Below are positions 8,739 through 18,507 of a stretch of 64,000 bases of DNA, one piece after another. The DNA lies in contig DUUM01000137.1 of the NCBI GenBank assembly GCA_012841565.1, forward strand, positions 33,952-97,951, written 5' to 3'. Each line of letters begins with the position of its first letter. Within the stretch, counting starts at the first letter, position 1. This DNA comes from Candidatus Epulonipiscium sp. Its GTDB lineage: Bacteria; Bacillota_A; Clostridia; Lachnospirales; Cellulosilyticaceae. The notes beneath the pieces are model-generated. The model saw only the letters and a list, made by a program, of their open reading frames with translations, searched no databases and had not been told where the DNA came from. The translations under genes and the position numbers were made by a program.

Positions 8739-9761
8739 TTATTGTGCGCTAGTGAAGATATCTTTAAACTTATCTAACCACTCTTGTTTTTTCTCAACAA
8801 CTAAATCTTGATCATCGTAAATTAAGTTGATATTCTCCATTTTCTCAAGCCCTTCTGGTGCTGGAATATCTTTTCTTACAGAACGTCTATTTAGTTTTTC
8901 GATAATAATCGTTTGGGCATCTTCTCCTGTTATAAAATCAATAAACTTCTTAGCATTTGCTATGTTCTTAGCATCCTTTATGATATAAATACCATCAGGT
9001 TTAGAAATTACGCCTTCTTCCATATAAACAAGTTTGACAGGAGCACCATCGGCTACATATTTCGCACCACCTTCTTCAAAAGTAAGGCCAACTGTATACT
9101 CACCATCGGCTACTCCTTTATAAACTGCTGAGGAACCGCTTAGGAGCTTCCCATCAAGGTTTTTAGAGAACTCCTCTACATAACCCCACCCTTGCTCTGG
9201 ATCTCCTTTTCCCATAGCATAAAGCATATTAATGAGATGCTCATAGGAGGATGATGATTTAGAAGGATCACAGTGAGCTATCTTGCCCTTTAATTCTGGA
9301 TTCAGTAAATCTGCATAACCGTCTACTTTTATGTCTCCAATAAGATCTGTGTTAATCATAATAACACTTGGTATATTTGTAAATCGTGTTAATGGTCCCT
9401 CTACATTTTTCATATTATCATATATATATTCTTCATTGGCTGATTGGTAGTCTTCAAATAAATCCATTTGAGGTTCCATTGTCGAAAGAGATCCACCCCA
9501 GAAAATATCACCTAAAGCGTTCCCTTGTTCTGATTCTACTCTTTTTAGAAGTTCCCCCGTACCAGCTGCCACGACCTCTACCCCTATACCCGTTTGTGTT
9601 TCAAATTCACTTACTAGTGGATTAATAAATTCCAACGGATGTGGACAATATATAACTAAATTATTGGATTCCTCTTTTTTTCCCCCACATCCTGTTGTAG
9701 ACATTATCACTGAAAGCAATAACCCTAATGCAAGCCCTTTTTTCATAAACCCCTTTTTCAT
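8739..9761 (-). CDS. extracellular substrate-binding lipoprotein, AfuA/FbpA-like
   Basis: A 340-residue protein with a lipoprotein signal peptide: basic MKKGFMKKG, a hydrophobic stretch, and lipobox STTGC with the lipidated Cys25. The mature part has the iron/AfuA-type binding fold (NLVIYCPHPLEFI near the start, then GELLKRVESEQGNALGDIFWGG). Members of this family are often labelled iron(III)-binding, but AfuA and HptA relatives bind sugar phosphates. Tyrosine-rich iron ligands are not obvious. It is the first gene of a six-gene operon with GAGGAGG upstream of its start. The family is secure; the substrate is inferred from context. Confidence 0.88.
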   Translation of the reverse strand: MKKGFMKKGLALGLLLSVIMSTTGCGGKKEESNNLVIYCPHPLEFINPLVSEFETQTGIGVEVVAAGTGELLKRVESEQGNALGDIFWGGSLSTMEPQMDLFEDYQSANEEYIYDNMKNVEGPLTRFTNIPSVIMINTDLIGDIKVDGYADLLNPELKGKIAHCDPSKSSSSYEHLINMLYAMGKGDPEQGWGYVEEFSKNLDGKLLSGSSAVYKGVADGEYTVGLTFEEGGAKYVADGAPVKLVYMEEGVISKPDGIYIIKDAKNIANAKKFIDFITGEDAQTIIIEKLNRRSVRKDIPAPEGLEKMENINLIYDDQDLVVEKKQEWLDKFKDIFTSAQ

Positions 9762-9792
9762 ATTTACTCCTCCTCTATTTGTGTATAGTTAA

Positions 9793-9821
9793 AGTATAGT
9801 TTAGCTATGACTATTAAACAA
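9793..9821 (-). promoter_or_regulatory. promoter of the ABC/two-component operon
   Basis: TTGTTT (9816-9821), a 17-base spacer and TATACT (9793-9798) on the minus strand, about 25 bases before the ribosome-binding site. The weak -35 fits a promoter that needs activation. Confidence 0.5.
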
Positions 9822-9894
9822 TCCGAAAAAATAGCTGTATTGTCTAAAATTACGAACTAAGTTATAACTTTTTTATAGTATTTAAATAAAAAAA

Positions 9895-9931
9895 GGTACT
9901 AAATCTCTATTTATCTTAGAGTTTTAGTACC
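9895..9931 (-). terminator. terminator after truA
   Basis: GGTACTAAA/TTTAGTACC extended by CTCT/AGAG across one mismatch, with a 9-base loop. On the minus strand it is followed by T7. It separates truA from the ABC operon. Confidence 0.88.
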
Positions 9932-9940
9932 TTTTTTAAA

Positions 9941-10675
9941 CTAATATTCAACATTACACATGGTTAATCCACAGGCTGGCACTGTTTTTCCAGCTTTTTG
10001 ACGGTTTTTTGACACTATAATTTGGCTAATTTCACTTGGCTCAACCTTGCCTATGCCAACTTGTATTAAAGTTCCTACCATAATCCTAACCATATTATAT
10101 AAAAACCCATTACCACATACCTCAAAGGTAACAATCTGATCATTTTGGGTTACCTTTGCATAATGAATTGTTCTAGTTGTAGTCCTTGTGGTATTTCTAG
10201 ATGCACAAAATGCTAAAAAATCATGGGTCCCCACAAAATATTGTGCCCCTTTGTTCATTGCTTCCACATTGAGTGGAATATGTACAAAGTCAGCATAATG
10301 ACGCATTTGAGGGATCGGATAATCTGCATTCATAATTTGGTATTTATAGGTTTTGCTTTTTGCCGAGTACTGAGCATGAAATTTATCTGGTACCTTTTCA
10401 GCACTTATAACAACAATATCTTGTGGCAAAATATTATTTAATACTAAAGGTACCCTTTCCATTGGAATATTAGTGTTTACCATCAAGGTAGCACACTGCC
10501 CAAGGGCATGTACGCCTGCATCTGTTCTTCCTGCGCCTTGAATTTTTACTTCTTGCTTAAATAACTGTTTGCAAGCCTTTTCTAATTCTTCCTGAACGCT
10601 TACCACATCATCTTGTCTTTGCCATCCATAATAGCGCGTGCCATCATAGGAGACAATTAGTTTTATTTTTTGCAT
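9941..10675 (-). CDS. truA: tRNA pseudouridine(38-40) synthase TruA
   Basis: A 244-residue enzyme of standard length that converts uridines 38-40 of the tRNA anticodon arm to pseudouridine. The start VSYDGTRYYGWQRQ and the catalytic motif GAGRTDAGVHALGQ, with the nucleophilic Asp near residue 53, are both present, as is FLYNMVRIMVGTLI near the end. It is the last gene of the ecfA1-ecfA2-ecfT-truA cluster, 14 bases after ecfT, and is followed by a strong terminator. Confidence 0.97.
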   Translation of the reverse strand: MQKIKLIVSYDGTRYYGWQRQDDVVSVQEELEKACKQLFKQEVKIQGAGRTDAGVHALGQCATLMVNTNIPMERVPLVLNNILPQDIVVISAEKVPDKFHAQYSAKSKTYKYQIMNADYPIPQMRHYADFVHIPLNVEAMNKGAQYFVGTHDFLAFCASRNTTRTTTRTIHYAKVTQNDQIVTFEVCGNGFLYNMVRIMVGTLIQVGIGKVEPSEISQIIVSKNRQKAGKTVPACGLTMCNVEY

Positions 10676-10689
10676 TTGTATTCCTCGTT

Positions 10690-11481
10690 CTATAATAACT
10701 TAGCAACTATCATTAAGATACACATGATTATTCCCGCTACATAATCTTTTCCTTCTAACATAAGTTGCTTCATTCGTGTACGATTTTCTCCGCCACGGTA
10801 ACACCGGGCTTCCATTGCCATAGCGAGCTCATCAGCCCTTCTAAAGGCTGATATGAATAAGGGTACTAATATAGGAATCAAAGCCTTAGCACGCTTAATT
10901 AGGCCACCACTTTCAAAGTCAGCCCCTCTGGCCATCTGGGCTTTCATAATCTTATCTGTTTCTTCTAGCAATATTGGAATAAATCGAAGTGAAATACTCA
11001 TCATCATTGCTATCTCATGTGCTGGCACACCTATTTTTGAAAAAGGCTTAAGCAATGACTCGATACCATCTGTAAGCTCTATGGGTGAGGTTGTAAGGGT
11101 TAATAACGACGATCCTACAATAAGCAGGACCAGCCTTGCCACCATCTTAATGGCTAATTCAAGACCTTCAAGTGTTACTTTAATCCATCCAAATTCATAT
11201 AATATGGTATCTCCTGGGGCCATAAATACATTTAAAACAACTGTAAATAAAATGATTATAAATATCGCTCTAAGTCCCTTCAAGATAAACTTTAAGGGTA
11301 TCTTGGATATCTTTGTAATAAGATATACAAATAAAGCTATAAACACGTAACCAATATAATTCTCTACCATAAAAAGCGAAATAATATAGGCAAAGGTAGA
11401 TAATATTTTAGCCCTGGGGTCTAATTTATGGATAGGAGAATTGGTTGGGTAGTATTGTCCAATAGTAATATCTCTAATCAT
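10690..11481 (-). CDS. ecfT: energy-coupling factor transporter membrane protein EcfT
   Basis: A 263-residue membrane protein with about five to six helices. Its cytoplasmic coupling signatures are RGADFESGG and EARCYRGGENRT, of the A-R-G type that engage the two ATPases. It is the shared T component of group II ECF vitamin transporters. Its start overlaps ecfA2 by 4 bases. No substrate-binding S component is encoded nearby, as expected when S proteins are scattered through the genome. Confidence 0.95.
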   Translation of the reverse strand: MIRDITIGQYYPTNSPIHKLDPRAKILSTFAYIISLFMVENYIGYVFIALFVYLITKISKIPLKFILKGLRAIFIIILFTVVLNVFMAPGDTILYEFGWIKVTLEGLELAIKMVARLVLLIVGSSLLTLTTSPIELTDGIESLLKPFSKIGVPAHEIAMMMSISLRFIPILLEETDKIMKAQMARGADFESGGLIKRAKALIPILVPLFISAFRRADELAMAMEARCYRGGENRTRMKQLMLEGKDYVAGIIMCILMIVAKLL

Positions 11482-12341
11482 TTTTTATGCCCTCCTTGCT
11501 TTAAGTATGCTGCAATAATATCTGCCGCTTCCTCTACTGTAAGAATATCTGCTTTTATATTCATACCTTTTTGGATTATAGCCTGCATAATATACCTAAT
11601 TTGTGGCGCTGCAAGTCCCATAGCCTCTAATTCCTCAATATGATTAAAAACTTCTCGTGGCTTACCATCTAATGCAATACCACCCTTTTCCATTACGACT
11701 AATCGATCTACATAGCGGGCTACATCCTCCATACTATGTGATACTAAAATAACCGTAATGCCTAAAGTCTTATGCATCTGGCTAATCTGATCTAAAATTT
11801 CTTCTCTGCCTCTAGGATCAAGACCTGCTGTTGGTTCATCTAAAACTAGTATATCTGGTCTCATGGCTAGTACACCCGCAATGGCTACTCTTCTTTTCTG
11901 CCCACCTGAGAGCTCAAATGGGGATTTCTCATACATTTCTTCTCCAATATTCACCATTGATAGTGCTGAAATGACTCTTTCTTTGATTTCATCTTCTGAT
12001 AGACCCATGTTCTTAGGGCCAAAGGCCACATCCTTATAGATTGTCATTTCAAATAGCTGATATTCTGGATATTGGAATACAAGTCCTACTTGTTCTCTTA
12101 TCTCTTTAAGTTTTACTTCCTTACTGTGTATATCTTTTTCATTAATACATATAGTCCCACTGGTTGGTTTCATAAGTCCATTTAAGTGTTGTATTAATGT
12201 ACTTTTACCTGAACCTGTATGTCCTATAAGTCCTACAAACTGGCCTTTCGGAATATGAAGGGTTACATTCGATAGGGCTTCTTTTTCAAAAGGACTTTCG
12301 GGATTATATATATGTGTTACATTTTCAAGTTTAATTGCCAT
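11478..12341 (-). CDS. ecfA2: energy-coupling factor transporter ATPase EcfA2
   Basis: A 287-residue ABC ATPase with Walker [11 protein letters not shown], a Q-loop at [10 protein letters not shown], signature LSGGQKRR, Walker [13 protein letters not shown] and the switch HSMEDV. The order after EcfA1 and the QYPEYQLF segment fit EcfA2. It overlaps ecfA1 by 25 bases and ecfT by 4, indicating tight translational coupling. It forms the EcfA1-A2-T energising module. Confidence 0.96.
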   Translation of the reverse strand: MAIKLENVTHIYNPESPFEKEALSNVTLHIPKGQFVGLIGHTGSGKSTLIQHLNGLMKPTSGTICINEKDIHSKEVKLKEIREQVGLVFQYPEYQLFEMTIYKDVAFGPKNMGLSEDEIKERVISALSMVNIGEEMYEKSPFELSGGQKRRVAIAGVLAMRPDILVLDEPTAGLDPRGREEILDQISQMHKTLGITVILVSHSMEDVARYVDRLVVMEKGGIALDGKPREVFNHIEELEAMGLAAPQIRYIMQAIIQKGMNIKADILTVEEAADIIAAYLKQGGHKK

Positions 12342-13180
12342 ATAGCATCCACCACCTCTTCTACAGACAGTATCTCTGTGCTAATATCAATCCCTCTTTT
12401 TTGTAGTTCATAGGCAAGTGTAGTCGTATCTGGTGCACTTAGTCCCAGTTCTCTAAGTTCTCCAACCTGAGCAAAAATTTCTCTAGGTGTGCCTTCCATT
12501 ACAATGTTGCCTTCTTCCATTACAATAACCCGATCGGCATGTATTGCTTCTTGCATGTAATGCGTAATATGAATAATAGTTATATCTTCTTCTTTATTAA
12601 GTTTGTGAATCGTCTTTAAGACTTCTTTCCGGCCAACTGGGTCCAACATGGCCGTTGGTTCATCAAAAACAATACATTCCGGTTTCATGGCAAGTACCCC
12701 TGCAATAGCTACCCTTTGTTTCTGTCCTCCCGATAAATAATTAGGGGAATGGTTTTTGTAGGCTGTCATTTCCACTGCTTCTAGGGCTTTATCAACTCTA
12801 TCCCTTATCTCTTGTGGAGGAACGCCTAAGTTTTCTGGCCCAAATGCTATATCTTCATCTACTATAGTTGCAACAATTTGATTATCTGGATTTTGAAATA
12901 CCATGCCTGCTATCTGCCTAATATCCCATATTCTATTGGAATCTTTTGTATCAATCCCTTTGATTAATAGAATTCCTTCCATAGGCGTAAGAATTGCATT
13001 TAAATGTTTTGCAAAGGTTGATTTTCCAGATCCGTTATGTCCTACTATAACCACAAATTCTCCCTTTTTAATATCAAGGCTAAGGTTATCTAAGGCAGTG
13101 AATGACTCTTCTATTTCTCCCTGTTCATTATGTTTATGATACTTAAATGTTAAATCTTTTGCTTGTACCATTTGATCCAT
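12317..13180 (-). CDS. ecfA1: energy-coupling factor transporter ATPase EcfA1
   Basis: A 287-residue ABC ATPase with Walker [11 protein letters not shown], the Q-loop [20 protein letters not shown] typical of EcfA1, signature LSGGQKQR, Walker [13 protein letters not shown] and switch ITHYMQEA. The start at 13180 follows AGGTGAT. A weaker terminator lies between rplQ and this gene, so it may be partly read through from the ribosomal operon; I found no convincing separate promoter. Confidence 0.96.
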   Translation of the reverse strand: MDQMVQAKDLTFKYHKHNEQGEIEESFTALDNLSLDIKKGEFVVIVGHNGSGKSTFAKHLNAILTPMEGILLIKGIDTKDSNRIWDIRQIAGMVFQNPDNQIVATIVDEDIAFGPENLGVPPQEIRDRVDKALEAVEMTAYKNHSPNYLSGGQKQRVAIAGVLAMKPECIVFDEPTAMLDPVGRKEVLKTIHKLNKEEDITIIHITHYMQEAIHADRVIVMEEGNIVMEGTPREIFAQVGELRELGLSAPDTTTLAYELQKRGIDISTEILSVEEVVDAIWQLNLKM

Positions 13181-13287
13181 TTTATCACCTGTTTCTCTTA
13201 TATATTAATAAGTAAATTAAAACCCCTATAACACATTGTTTTAACTTACATATTGATACATCTTTTACATATAAATAGATACAAATA

Positions 13288-13314
13288 AGGGATTAAGACT
13301 ACATCTTAATCCCT
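13288..13314 (-). terminator. weak terminator or attenuator after rplQ
   Basis: An 11-bp perfect stem (AGGGATTAAGA/TCTTAATCCCT) with a 5-base loop. On the minus strand it is followed only by TTATTTG, so some read-through into ecfA1 is likely. Confidence 0.6.
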
Positions 13315-13319
13315 CAGTA

Positions 13320-13847
13320 TTAAACTAACTCAATAATTACTTCTTCTGCTGCATCACCTTTACGTGGTCCGATTTTGATGATTCTTGTGTAACCACCATT
13401 ACGATCTACATATTTAGGAGCAATTTCATCAAATAACTTTGCAGTTAAGTCAACACGTTTTGCTTGTCTTTTCTTTGTAGGAGATACTTCAGTTACTGGG
13501 TAAAGTACTTTAAGCATCTTTCTTCTTGCATTAAGTCTAGATGAATGATCTTTTTTGATTGTTTTTTCGATTTCTTCATAAACAGTCACTTTTTTGCCAT
13601 CTATCTCTTCTTTAACACGTTTGCCATTGGCATCCTTTTTTGGGCTTTTTGCTGTAATTGTAACTTCATCATAATTGTCTTTTTCTCTTACAGCCATAGC
13701 AATTAATGTTTCAGCCATTTTTCGGATTTCTTTAGCTCTTGTATCAGTTGTTGTGATTTTACCATGGTAAATTAAGCTTGTTACCTGGTTTCTTAGTAAC
13801 GCCATACGTTGGTCTGTAGGACGTCCAAGTTTTCTATGTCCAGCCAT
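13320..13847 (-). CDS. rplQ: 50S ribosomal protein L17, long form
   Basis: Starts [21 protein letters not shown], the standard L17 N-terminus. It is 175 residues instead of about 120, because of an insertion of roughly 50 residues at about 60-110 (rich in Lys, Glu and Asp). The family's C-terminal part [25 protein letters not shown] follows. L17 lies near the polypeptide exit tunnel. It is the last gene of the S10-spc-alpha superoperon, 24 bases after rpoA. Confidence 0.96.
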   Translation of the reverse strand: MAGHRKLGRPTDQRMALLRNQVTSLIYHGKITTTDTRAKEIRKMAETLIAMAVREKDNYDEVTITAKSPKKDANGKRVKEEIDGKKVTVYEEIEKTIKKDHSSRLNARRKMLKVLYPVTEVSPTKKRQAKRVDLTAKLFDEIAPKYVDRNGGYTRIIKIGPRKGDAAEEVIIELV

Positions 13848-13871
13848 TCCTCAACCTCCTTCACGTAATTC

Positions 13872-14831
13872 CTAATCTTCGTTCGGTTTTAACTTTAATT
13901 CCAGTTCCGTTAACTTAGCTAGTACTTCCTCTAAGGATTTCTTACCTAAATTACGTACCTTCATCATTTCATCTTCAGTACGGTTCGTTAGCTCTTCAAC
14001 AGTATTTATACCTGCACGTTTTAAGCAATTATAAGAACGAACTGATAAGTCTAGTTCTTCAATGCTCATTTCAAGTACTTTCTCCTTGGTATCTTCTTCT
14101 TTCGTTACCATGATTTCAGCATGACGTGCATTCTCAGATAAATCTATAAATAGATTTAAATGTTCATTAAGTACTTTTGCTCCAAGGCTTACAGCCTCAT
14201 CAGGCTTAACAGTCCCATTTGTCCATACTTCTAAGGTTAGTTTATCATAGTCAGTTACTTGCCCTACACGTGTATCTTCTAACATGAAGTTTACGCGTGT
14301 TACCGGAGTATAACTAGCATCCACTAAAATTACTCCTATTGGCATTTCTTCTTTATTAGGATCGCTTGTTCCAGCATATCCCCTACCCTTAGTAATGGTC
14401 ATTTCAATATATAATCTAGAATCAGAACCACCGTTTAATGTTGCAATATACATTTCCGGATTGATAATCTCAATGTCTGAGCTACATTTTATATCTGCTC
14501 CAGTAATAACACCTTCACCATTAGCTTCAATATAAGCTATTTTAGGCTCAGGATCATCACTGTTGTCTAGGATTGCAAGTCCTTTTAAATTAAGAATCAA
14601 TTCCATAATATCTTCTTTAAGTCCTGGAACTGTACTGAACTCATGTAAAACACCATCAATCTTTACACTGCTTATTGCTGCACCAGGTAAAGATGATAGT
14701 AAAATACGTCTTAAACTATTTCCTAAAGTTATTCCGTAACCTCTTTCTAGAGGTTCTACTACGAAGCAACCATATTTCCCATCTTGGGATAGTTCCTTAA
14801 TTTCAATACTAGGCTTTTCAAATTCAAACAC
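13872..14831 (-). CDS. rpoA: RNA polymerase alpha subunit
   Basis: A 319-residue protein starting with GTG at 14831 (GGAGG upstream). The N-terminal dimerisation domain includes [20 protein letters not shown], and [15 protein letters not shown] follows. The C-terminal domain contains the UP-element/activator surface with [38 protein letters not shown]. It is complete and typical, and sits between rpsD and rplQ as in most Firmicutes. Confidence 0.98.
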   Translation of the reverse strand: MFEFEKPSIEIKELSQDGKYGCFVVEPLERGYGITLGNSLRRILLSSLPGAAISSVKIDGVLHEFSTVPGLKEDIMELILNLKGLAILDNSDDPEPKIAYIEANGEGVITGADIKCSSDIEIINPEMYIATLNGGSDSRLYIEMTITKGRGYAGTSDPNKEEMPIGVILVDASYTPVTRVNFMLEDTRVGQVTDYDKLTLEVWTNGTVKPDEAVSLGAKVLNEHLNLFIDLSENARHAEIMVTKEEDTKEKVLEMSIEELDLSVRSYNCLKRAGINTVEELTNRTEDEMMKVRNLGKKSLEEVLAKLTELELKLKPNED

Positions 14832-14882
14832 TCGATAAACCCTCCTTTATTTTTAAAATTAATGTATGAGGGTGACAAATTA

Positions 14883-15509
14883 TTATTTAGAGTATAACTC
14901 TACAATTAATGTCTCTTGAACTTGTGTATCAATTTGTTCCCTGCTTGGAATATCTGTTACTGTCCCTGTTAAGTTTTCAAGGTTTGCATCAATCCACTCA
15001 GGTACAATTCTTGAAGCAGTTACTTCTGCAACTTGTTTAAAACGCTCATAAGATTGTGCGCTTTCTTTAATTGCAATAACATCTCCAACTTTCACTTGGT
15101 AAGAAGGAATATTTACTTTCTTTCCATTAACAGTGATTAAGTTGTGACGTACAACTTGCCTAGCTTCTGTACGTGAACGACCAAGTCCAATACGGTATAC
15201 AACGTTATCAAGACGAAGTTCAAGAACTCGTAATAAGTTTTCACCCGTAATGCCTTTTTGACGATCAGCCATATCAAAGTAAGATCTAAATTGTTTTTCT
15301 AAGATACCATAGATTCTTTTAGCTTTTTGTTTTTCACGAAGCTGTAATCCGTACTCAGATTGTTTCTTTCTACTTTGACCGTGTTGCCCTGGTGCGTATG
15401 CTCTTCTTTCTATAGCACATGCAGGGGTGAAACATCTTTCACCTTTTAAAAATAATTTTTCACCTTCACGTCGACATTGTCTACATTTAGGTCCTATATA
15501 TCTTGCCAT
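14883..15509 (-). CDS. rpsD: 30S ribosomal protein S4, Cys-containing type
   Basis: A 208-residue S4 that binds 16S rRNA early in assembly. Its N-terminus has CRQC, then CFTPAC, a four-cysteine pattern likely to bind zinc. An S4 RNA-binding domain follows ([27 protein letters not shown]). S4 often autoregulates the alpha operon. The gap to rpoA is 51 bases. Confidence 0.98.
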   Translation of the reverse strand: MARYIGPKCRQCRREGEKLFLKGERCFTPACAIERRAYAPGQHGQSRKKQSEYGLQLREKQKAKRIYGILEKQFRSYFDMADRQKGITGENLLRVLELRLDNVVYRIGLGRSRTEARQVVRHNLITVNGKKVNIPSYQVKVGDVIAIKESAQSYERFKQVAEVTASRIVPEWIDANLENLTGTVTDIPSREQIDTQVQETLIVELYSK

Positions 15510-15523
15510 TCCTTACACCTCCA

Positions 15524-15931
15524 TTACACTCTTCTACGTTTCGGTGGACGACATCCGTTATGTGGTACAGGAGTTACGTCTTTTATCAATGTTACTTCAA
15601 GACCTGCTGCTTGAAGTGCACGGATAGCTGCTTCTCTTCCTGATCCTGGTCCTTTTACCATTACTTCTACAGACTTAAGGCCATGTTCCATTGCTGCTTT
15701 AGCCGCTACTTCAGCTGCCATTTGCGCTGCATATGGAGTGGATTTTCTTGATCCTCTAAACCCTAACTCACCAGCACTTGCCCATGAAAGTGCATTTCCA
15801 TTGGTGTCAGTTAATGTTACAAGTGTATTGTTAAATGTGGATTGAATATGAGCAATTCCACGATCTATATTCTTTTTAACGCGGCGACGGGATCCGCCTT
15901 TTTTGCCTGCTCCCTTTTTAGGTGCTGCCAT
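15524..15931 (-). CDS. rpsK: 30S ribosomal protein S11
   Basis: A 135-residue S11 with the basic N-terminus [27 protein letters not shown] and the C-terminal [13 protein letters not shown], both diagnostic. It forms the 30S platform with S6 and S18. It is 14 bases upstream of rpsD. Confidence 0.98.
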   Translation of the reverse strand: MAAPKKGAGKKGGSRRRVKKNIDRGIAHIQSTFNNTLVTLTDTNGNALSWASAGELGFRGSRKSTPYAAQMAAEVAAKAAMEHGLKSVEVMVKGPGSGREAAIRALQAAGLEVTLIKDVTPVPHNGCRPPKRRRV

Positions 15932-15952
15932 GTGCTTTAACCTCCTTTAAAA

Positions 15953-16321
15953 CTATTTTTTCTTATTAGCTACTGTACGTTTTGGTCCCTTACATGTTCT
16001 TGCATTTGTCTTAGTTTTTTGTCCTCTTACTGGTAATCCTCTTCTATGTCTTATGCCTCTATAGCATCCGATTTCCAATAATCTTTTTAAGTTAAATGCT
16101 TTCTCACGACGAAGGTCACCTTCAACAAGTTGTGATTTCTCGATAATTTCACGAATCTTCACTTCTTGATCATCAGTTAGGTCACTTACTCTTATATCAA
16201 AGTCAACCCCTGCGTCTGTAAGAATTCTCCTTGAACTTGGACGGCCTATACCATAAATATAAGTAAGACCAATCTCAATACGTTTATTTCTTGGTAAGTC
16301 TACACCAGAAATTCTTGCCAT
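15953..16321 (-). CDS. rpsM: 30S ribosomal protein S13
   Basis: A 122-residue S13 starting [21 protein letters not shown] and ending with the basic tail [11 protein letters not shown]. The diagnostic [17 protein letters not shown](K)T(K)TNART is present. It sits in the 30S head and contacts the P-site tRNA and bridges to the 50S. The gap from rpmJ is 81 bases. Confidence 0.98.
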   Translation of the reverse strand: MARISGVDLPRNKRIEIGLTYIYGIGRPSSRRILTDAGVDFDIRVSDLTDDQEVKIREIIEKSQLVEGDLRREKAFNLKRLLEIGCYRGIRHRRGLPVRGQKTKTNARTCKGPKRTVANKKK

Positions 16322-16402
16322 GTGCTTTTACACCTCCTGAATATACTCTGTACTGCTTTTACTTATCGACTTCTTTAACACTATCATTAATGCTAGAATT
16401 TA

Positions 16403-16516
16403 TCAGCCTTGTTTTTGTTTGTGTTTTGGATTTTCGCAGATGACACAAACACGGCCTTTTCTTTTGATTACCTTACACTTTTCACAAATCTTTTTAACAG
16501 ATGGACGTACTTTCAT
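16403..16516 (-). CDS. rpmJ: 50S ribosomal protein L36, zinc type
   Basis: A 37-residue protein translated from the start at 16514-16516 to a TGA at 16403-16405: [20 protein letters not shown], then [17 protein letters not shown]. The CxxC...CxxxxH pattern is the zinc-binding form of L36. Its place between infA and rpsM is the standard spc/alpha order. Confidence 0.97.
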   Translation of the reverse strand: MKVRPSVKKICEKCKVIKRKGRVCVICENPKHKQKQG

Positions 16517-16545
16517 CTTTCTGCTCTCCTCTCATGCTTATCACA

Positions 16546-16764
16546 TTATTTAGACCGCCAAACGATTCTACCTTTAGTTAGATCGTATGGTGACAGTTCA
16601 ACTGTCACTTTATCGCCTGGCAGGACACGGATAAAATTCATTCTAAGTTTACCAGAAATATGAGCTAAAATTTTATGTCCATTTTCTAGTTCTACCTGGA
16701 ACATTGCGTTTGGTAATTTCTCAATTACAGTTGCTTCAGCTTCGATTACATCACCTTTAGCCAA
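16546..16764 (-). CDS. infA: translation initiation factor IF-1
   Basis: A 72-residue single S1-like OB-fold protein ([20 protein letters not shown], then [22 protein letters not shown]) of the usual length. It blocks the A site during initiation. It starts 1 base after the end of the KOW-protein gene. Confidence 0.98.
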   Translation of the reverse strand: MAKGDVIEAEATVIEKLPNAMFQVELENGHKILAHISGKLRMNFIRVLPGDKVTVELSPYDLTKGRIVWRSK

Positions 16765-16765
16765 G

Positions 16766-17059
16766 TTACAAACCTCCTCGCTTATTGGAAGACGCTTCTA
16801 AATATTGCACTACTGCTTTACGCAAGTCAGCATTATTTAGGTTGCCTTCTTCTTGAATTTTTTCCTTTATTTCTTCACTAACATAGTTCACTTTTTGAAC
16901 ATGTTTTACTTTTTTCTTTTTTGGTTTTTCTATTGTGCGTACTTTACCATCAGCCAAGTATAGGTACTCATCTTCTATTCTCATAATGATGAATAACCTT
17001 CCTTTATCATGACCACTTTTTGAAAACACGAACTGTCCTATAACATATTCAGGTACCAT
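16766..17059 (-). CDS. KOW-domain RNA-binding protein, L14e-like
   Basis: A 97-residue protein. The N-terminus [22 protein letters not shown] is a KOW-like motif found in clostridial proteins encoded between map and infA. The middle is a lysine patch ([13 protein letters not shown]), and the rest is predicted helical and acidic/basic. It directly follows map and precedes infA with almost no gap, so it is likely an accessory ribosome or RNA-binding factor. Its precise function is unknown. Confidence 0.8.
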   Translation of the reverse strand: MVPEYVIGQFVFSKSGHDKGRLFIIMRIEDEYLYLADGKVRTIEKPKKKKVKHVQKVNYVSEEIKEKIQEEGNLNNADLRKAVVQYLEASSNKRGGL

Positions 17060-17830
17060 TTAGTTCACCTCAGTATCCTCTTTTGGTATAGTGAGTATCT
17101 CTGGTTCATCATCCGTTATAACGATTGTATTCTCATAGTGTGCAGACGGCATGCCATCTCTTGTTACAACTGTCCAATCATCACTTAAAACATTAACTTC
17201 CCATGTTCCTATATTAACCATAGGTTCAATGGCTAACACCATCCCCTTACGTAACTTAGGACCTCTTCCAGGTGTTTTGTAGTTAGGTATTTGTGGCTCT
17301 TCATGTAGTTCTCTGCCGATGCCATGACCGACTAAATCTCTAACAATTGAAAATCCATTACTTTCTACATATTTCTGGATTGCTTGGGATATCTCACTTA
17401 AATGATGTCCAACTTTTGCAAACTTTAAACCTTCGTAAAAACTTTGCTTGGTTACATCTATAAGTTTTTGCATTTCGGGTGATAATTCTCCAATACCATA
17501 ACTACGAGCTGAGTCCGAGTGATATCCATTAAAGTACACGCCTGCGTCTACTGAAAGGATATCTCCTTGTTGCAATTTCCTTGTTGAAGGAATGCCATGG
17601 ACTACCTCATCATTAATTGATGCACATATAGTCGCTGGGTACCCGCCATAATCTTTAAACGAAGGTATTGCTCCTTGGCTAATAATGTAGCTTTCAGCTA
17701 TATCATCAAGTTCTCTTGTTGTTACCCCTACCCTTATATGTTTAGCGATAAGTTCATGAGTTCTTACTAATATTTCTGCTGCCTGCCTCATTTTTTCTAT
17801 TTCCGCATCAGATTTAATGGAAATCGCCAT
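17060..17830 (-). CDS. map: type I methionine aminopeptidase
   Basis: A 256-residue cytoplasmic metalloprotease that removes initiator methionine. The metal ligands are in place: Asp in SVDAGVYFNGYHSDSAR (two Asp), His in GHGIGRELHEEP, Glu in AIEPMVN, and the last Glu in YENTIVIT. It lacks the zinc-finger N-terminal extension of some relatives. It lies between adk and the KOW gene, separated by 1 and 0 bases, within the spc operon. Confidence 0.97.
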   Translation of the reverse strand: MAISIKSDAEIEKMRQAAEILVRTHELIAKHIRVGVTTRELDDIAESYIISQGAIPSFKDYGGYPATICASINDEVVHGIPSTRKLQQGDILSVDAGVYFNGYHSDSARSYGIGELSPEMQKLIDVTKQSFYEGLKFAKVGHHLSEISQAIQKYVESNGFSIVRDLVGHGIGRELHEEPQIPNYKTPGRGPKLRKGMVLAIEPMVNIGTWEVNVLSDDWTVVTRDGMPSAHYENTIVITDDEPEILTIPKEDTEVN

Positions 17831-17831
17831 T

Positions 17832-18479
17832 TTAGTTCACTCCTAATGCGTCTTTGAGTCTGTGTCTTACTTCTGCTACCTCACCTACACCATCAAGTTC
17901 GATGAGTTTTCCTTGCTCCGCAAAATACTTAATAAGAGGTGCTGTTTGATTTTGATATATTTCTAATCTTTTTCTTACAGTCTCTTCTTTATCATCTATA
18001 CGTTGCACAAGTGTGGCCCCACAAAAGTCACAAAGCCCCGTTGTTTTTTCTATTTTACTAATGTTATGGAAGGAAGCGCCACAGTCTGGGCATACCGTCC
18101 TTCCTGCCATACGTTCTATTATGGCATGATTAGGTACTTTCACATCGATAACACAGTCTATTTTCCTGCCTAACTCTGCTAGCATTGTATCGAAAGCTTG
18201 TGCTTGGGGAATAGTCCTTGGAAATCCATCCATAATCATTCCATCGTTACAATCCTCTTGTATAATCCGATCTTTTATTAGTTCTATTACTAATTCATCC
18301 GGAACAAGTTGCCCTAGATCCATGTATCCTTTTGCCTTTTTACCAAGTTCGGTTTGTTTGGCAATATGATCTCTAAATATGTTCCCTGTGGAAATTGTAG
18401 GAACATTGTAAATTTGTATTAGTGTTTCAGCTTGCGTGCCCTTACCTGCGCCTGGAGCCCCTAGTAGAATTATATTCAT
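17832..18479 (-). CDS. adk: adenylate kinase, zinc-lid type
   Basis: A 215-residue enzyme catalysing ATP + AMP to 2 ADP. The P-loop GAPGAGKGT is near residues 7-15. The long LID carries CPDCGASFHN...CDFCG, four cysteines of the Gram-positive zinc-binding form, and DGFPRT binds AMP. It sits in the usual place between secY and map. Confidence 0.98.
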   Translation of the reverse strand: MNIILLGAPGAGKGTQAETLIQIYNVPTISTGNIFRDHIAKQTELGKKAKGYMDLGQLVPDELVIELIKDRIIQEDCNDGMIMDGFPRTIPQAQAFDTMLAELGRKIDCVIDVKVPNHAIIERMAGRTVCPDCGASFHNISKIEKTTGLCDFCGATLVQRIDDKEETVRKRLEIYQNQTAPLIKYFAEQGKLIELDGVGEVAEVRHRLKDALGVN

Positions 18480-18507
18480 CCCGCTACCTCCCCACTCTCA
18501 TTTCTCT

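Noticed and set aside
8739..9761. Iron(III)-binding protein
   Set aside because: The fold is shared by several ligands; no iron genes nearby, while the kinase/AraC regulator/phosphatase context favours a sugar phosphate. Kept as an alternative only.
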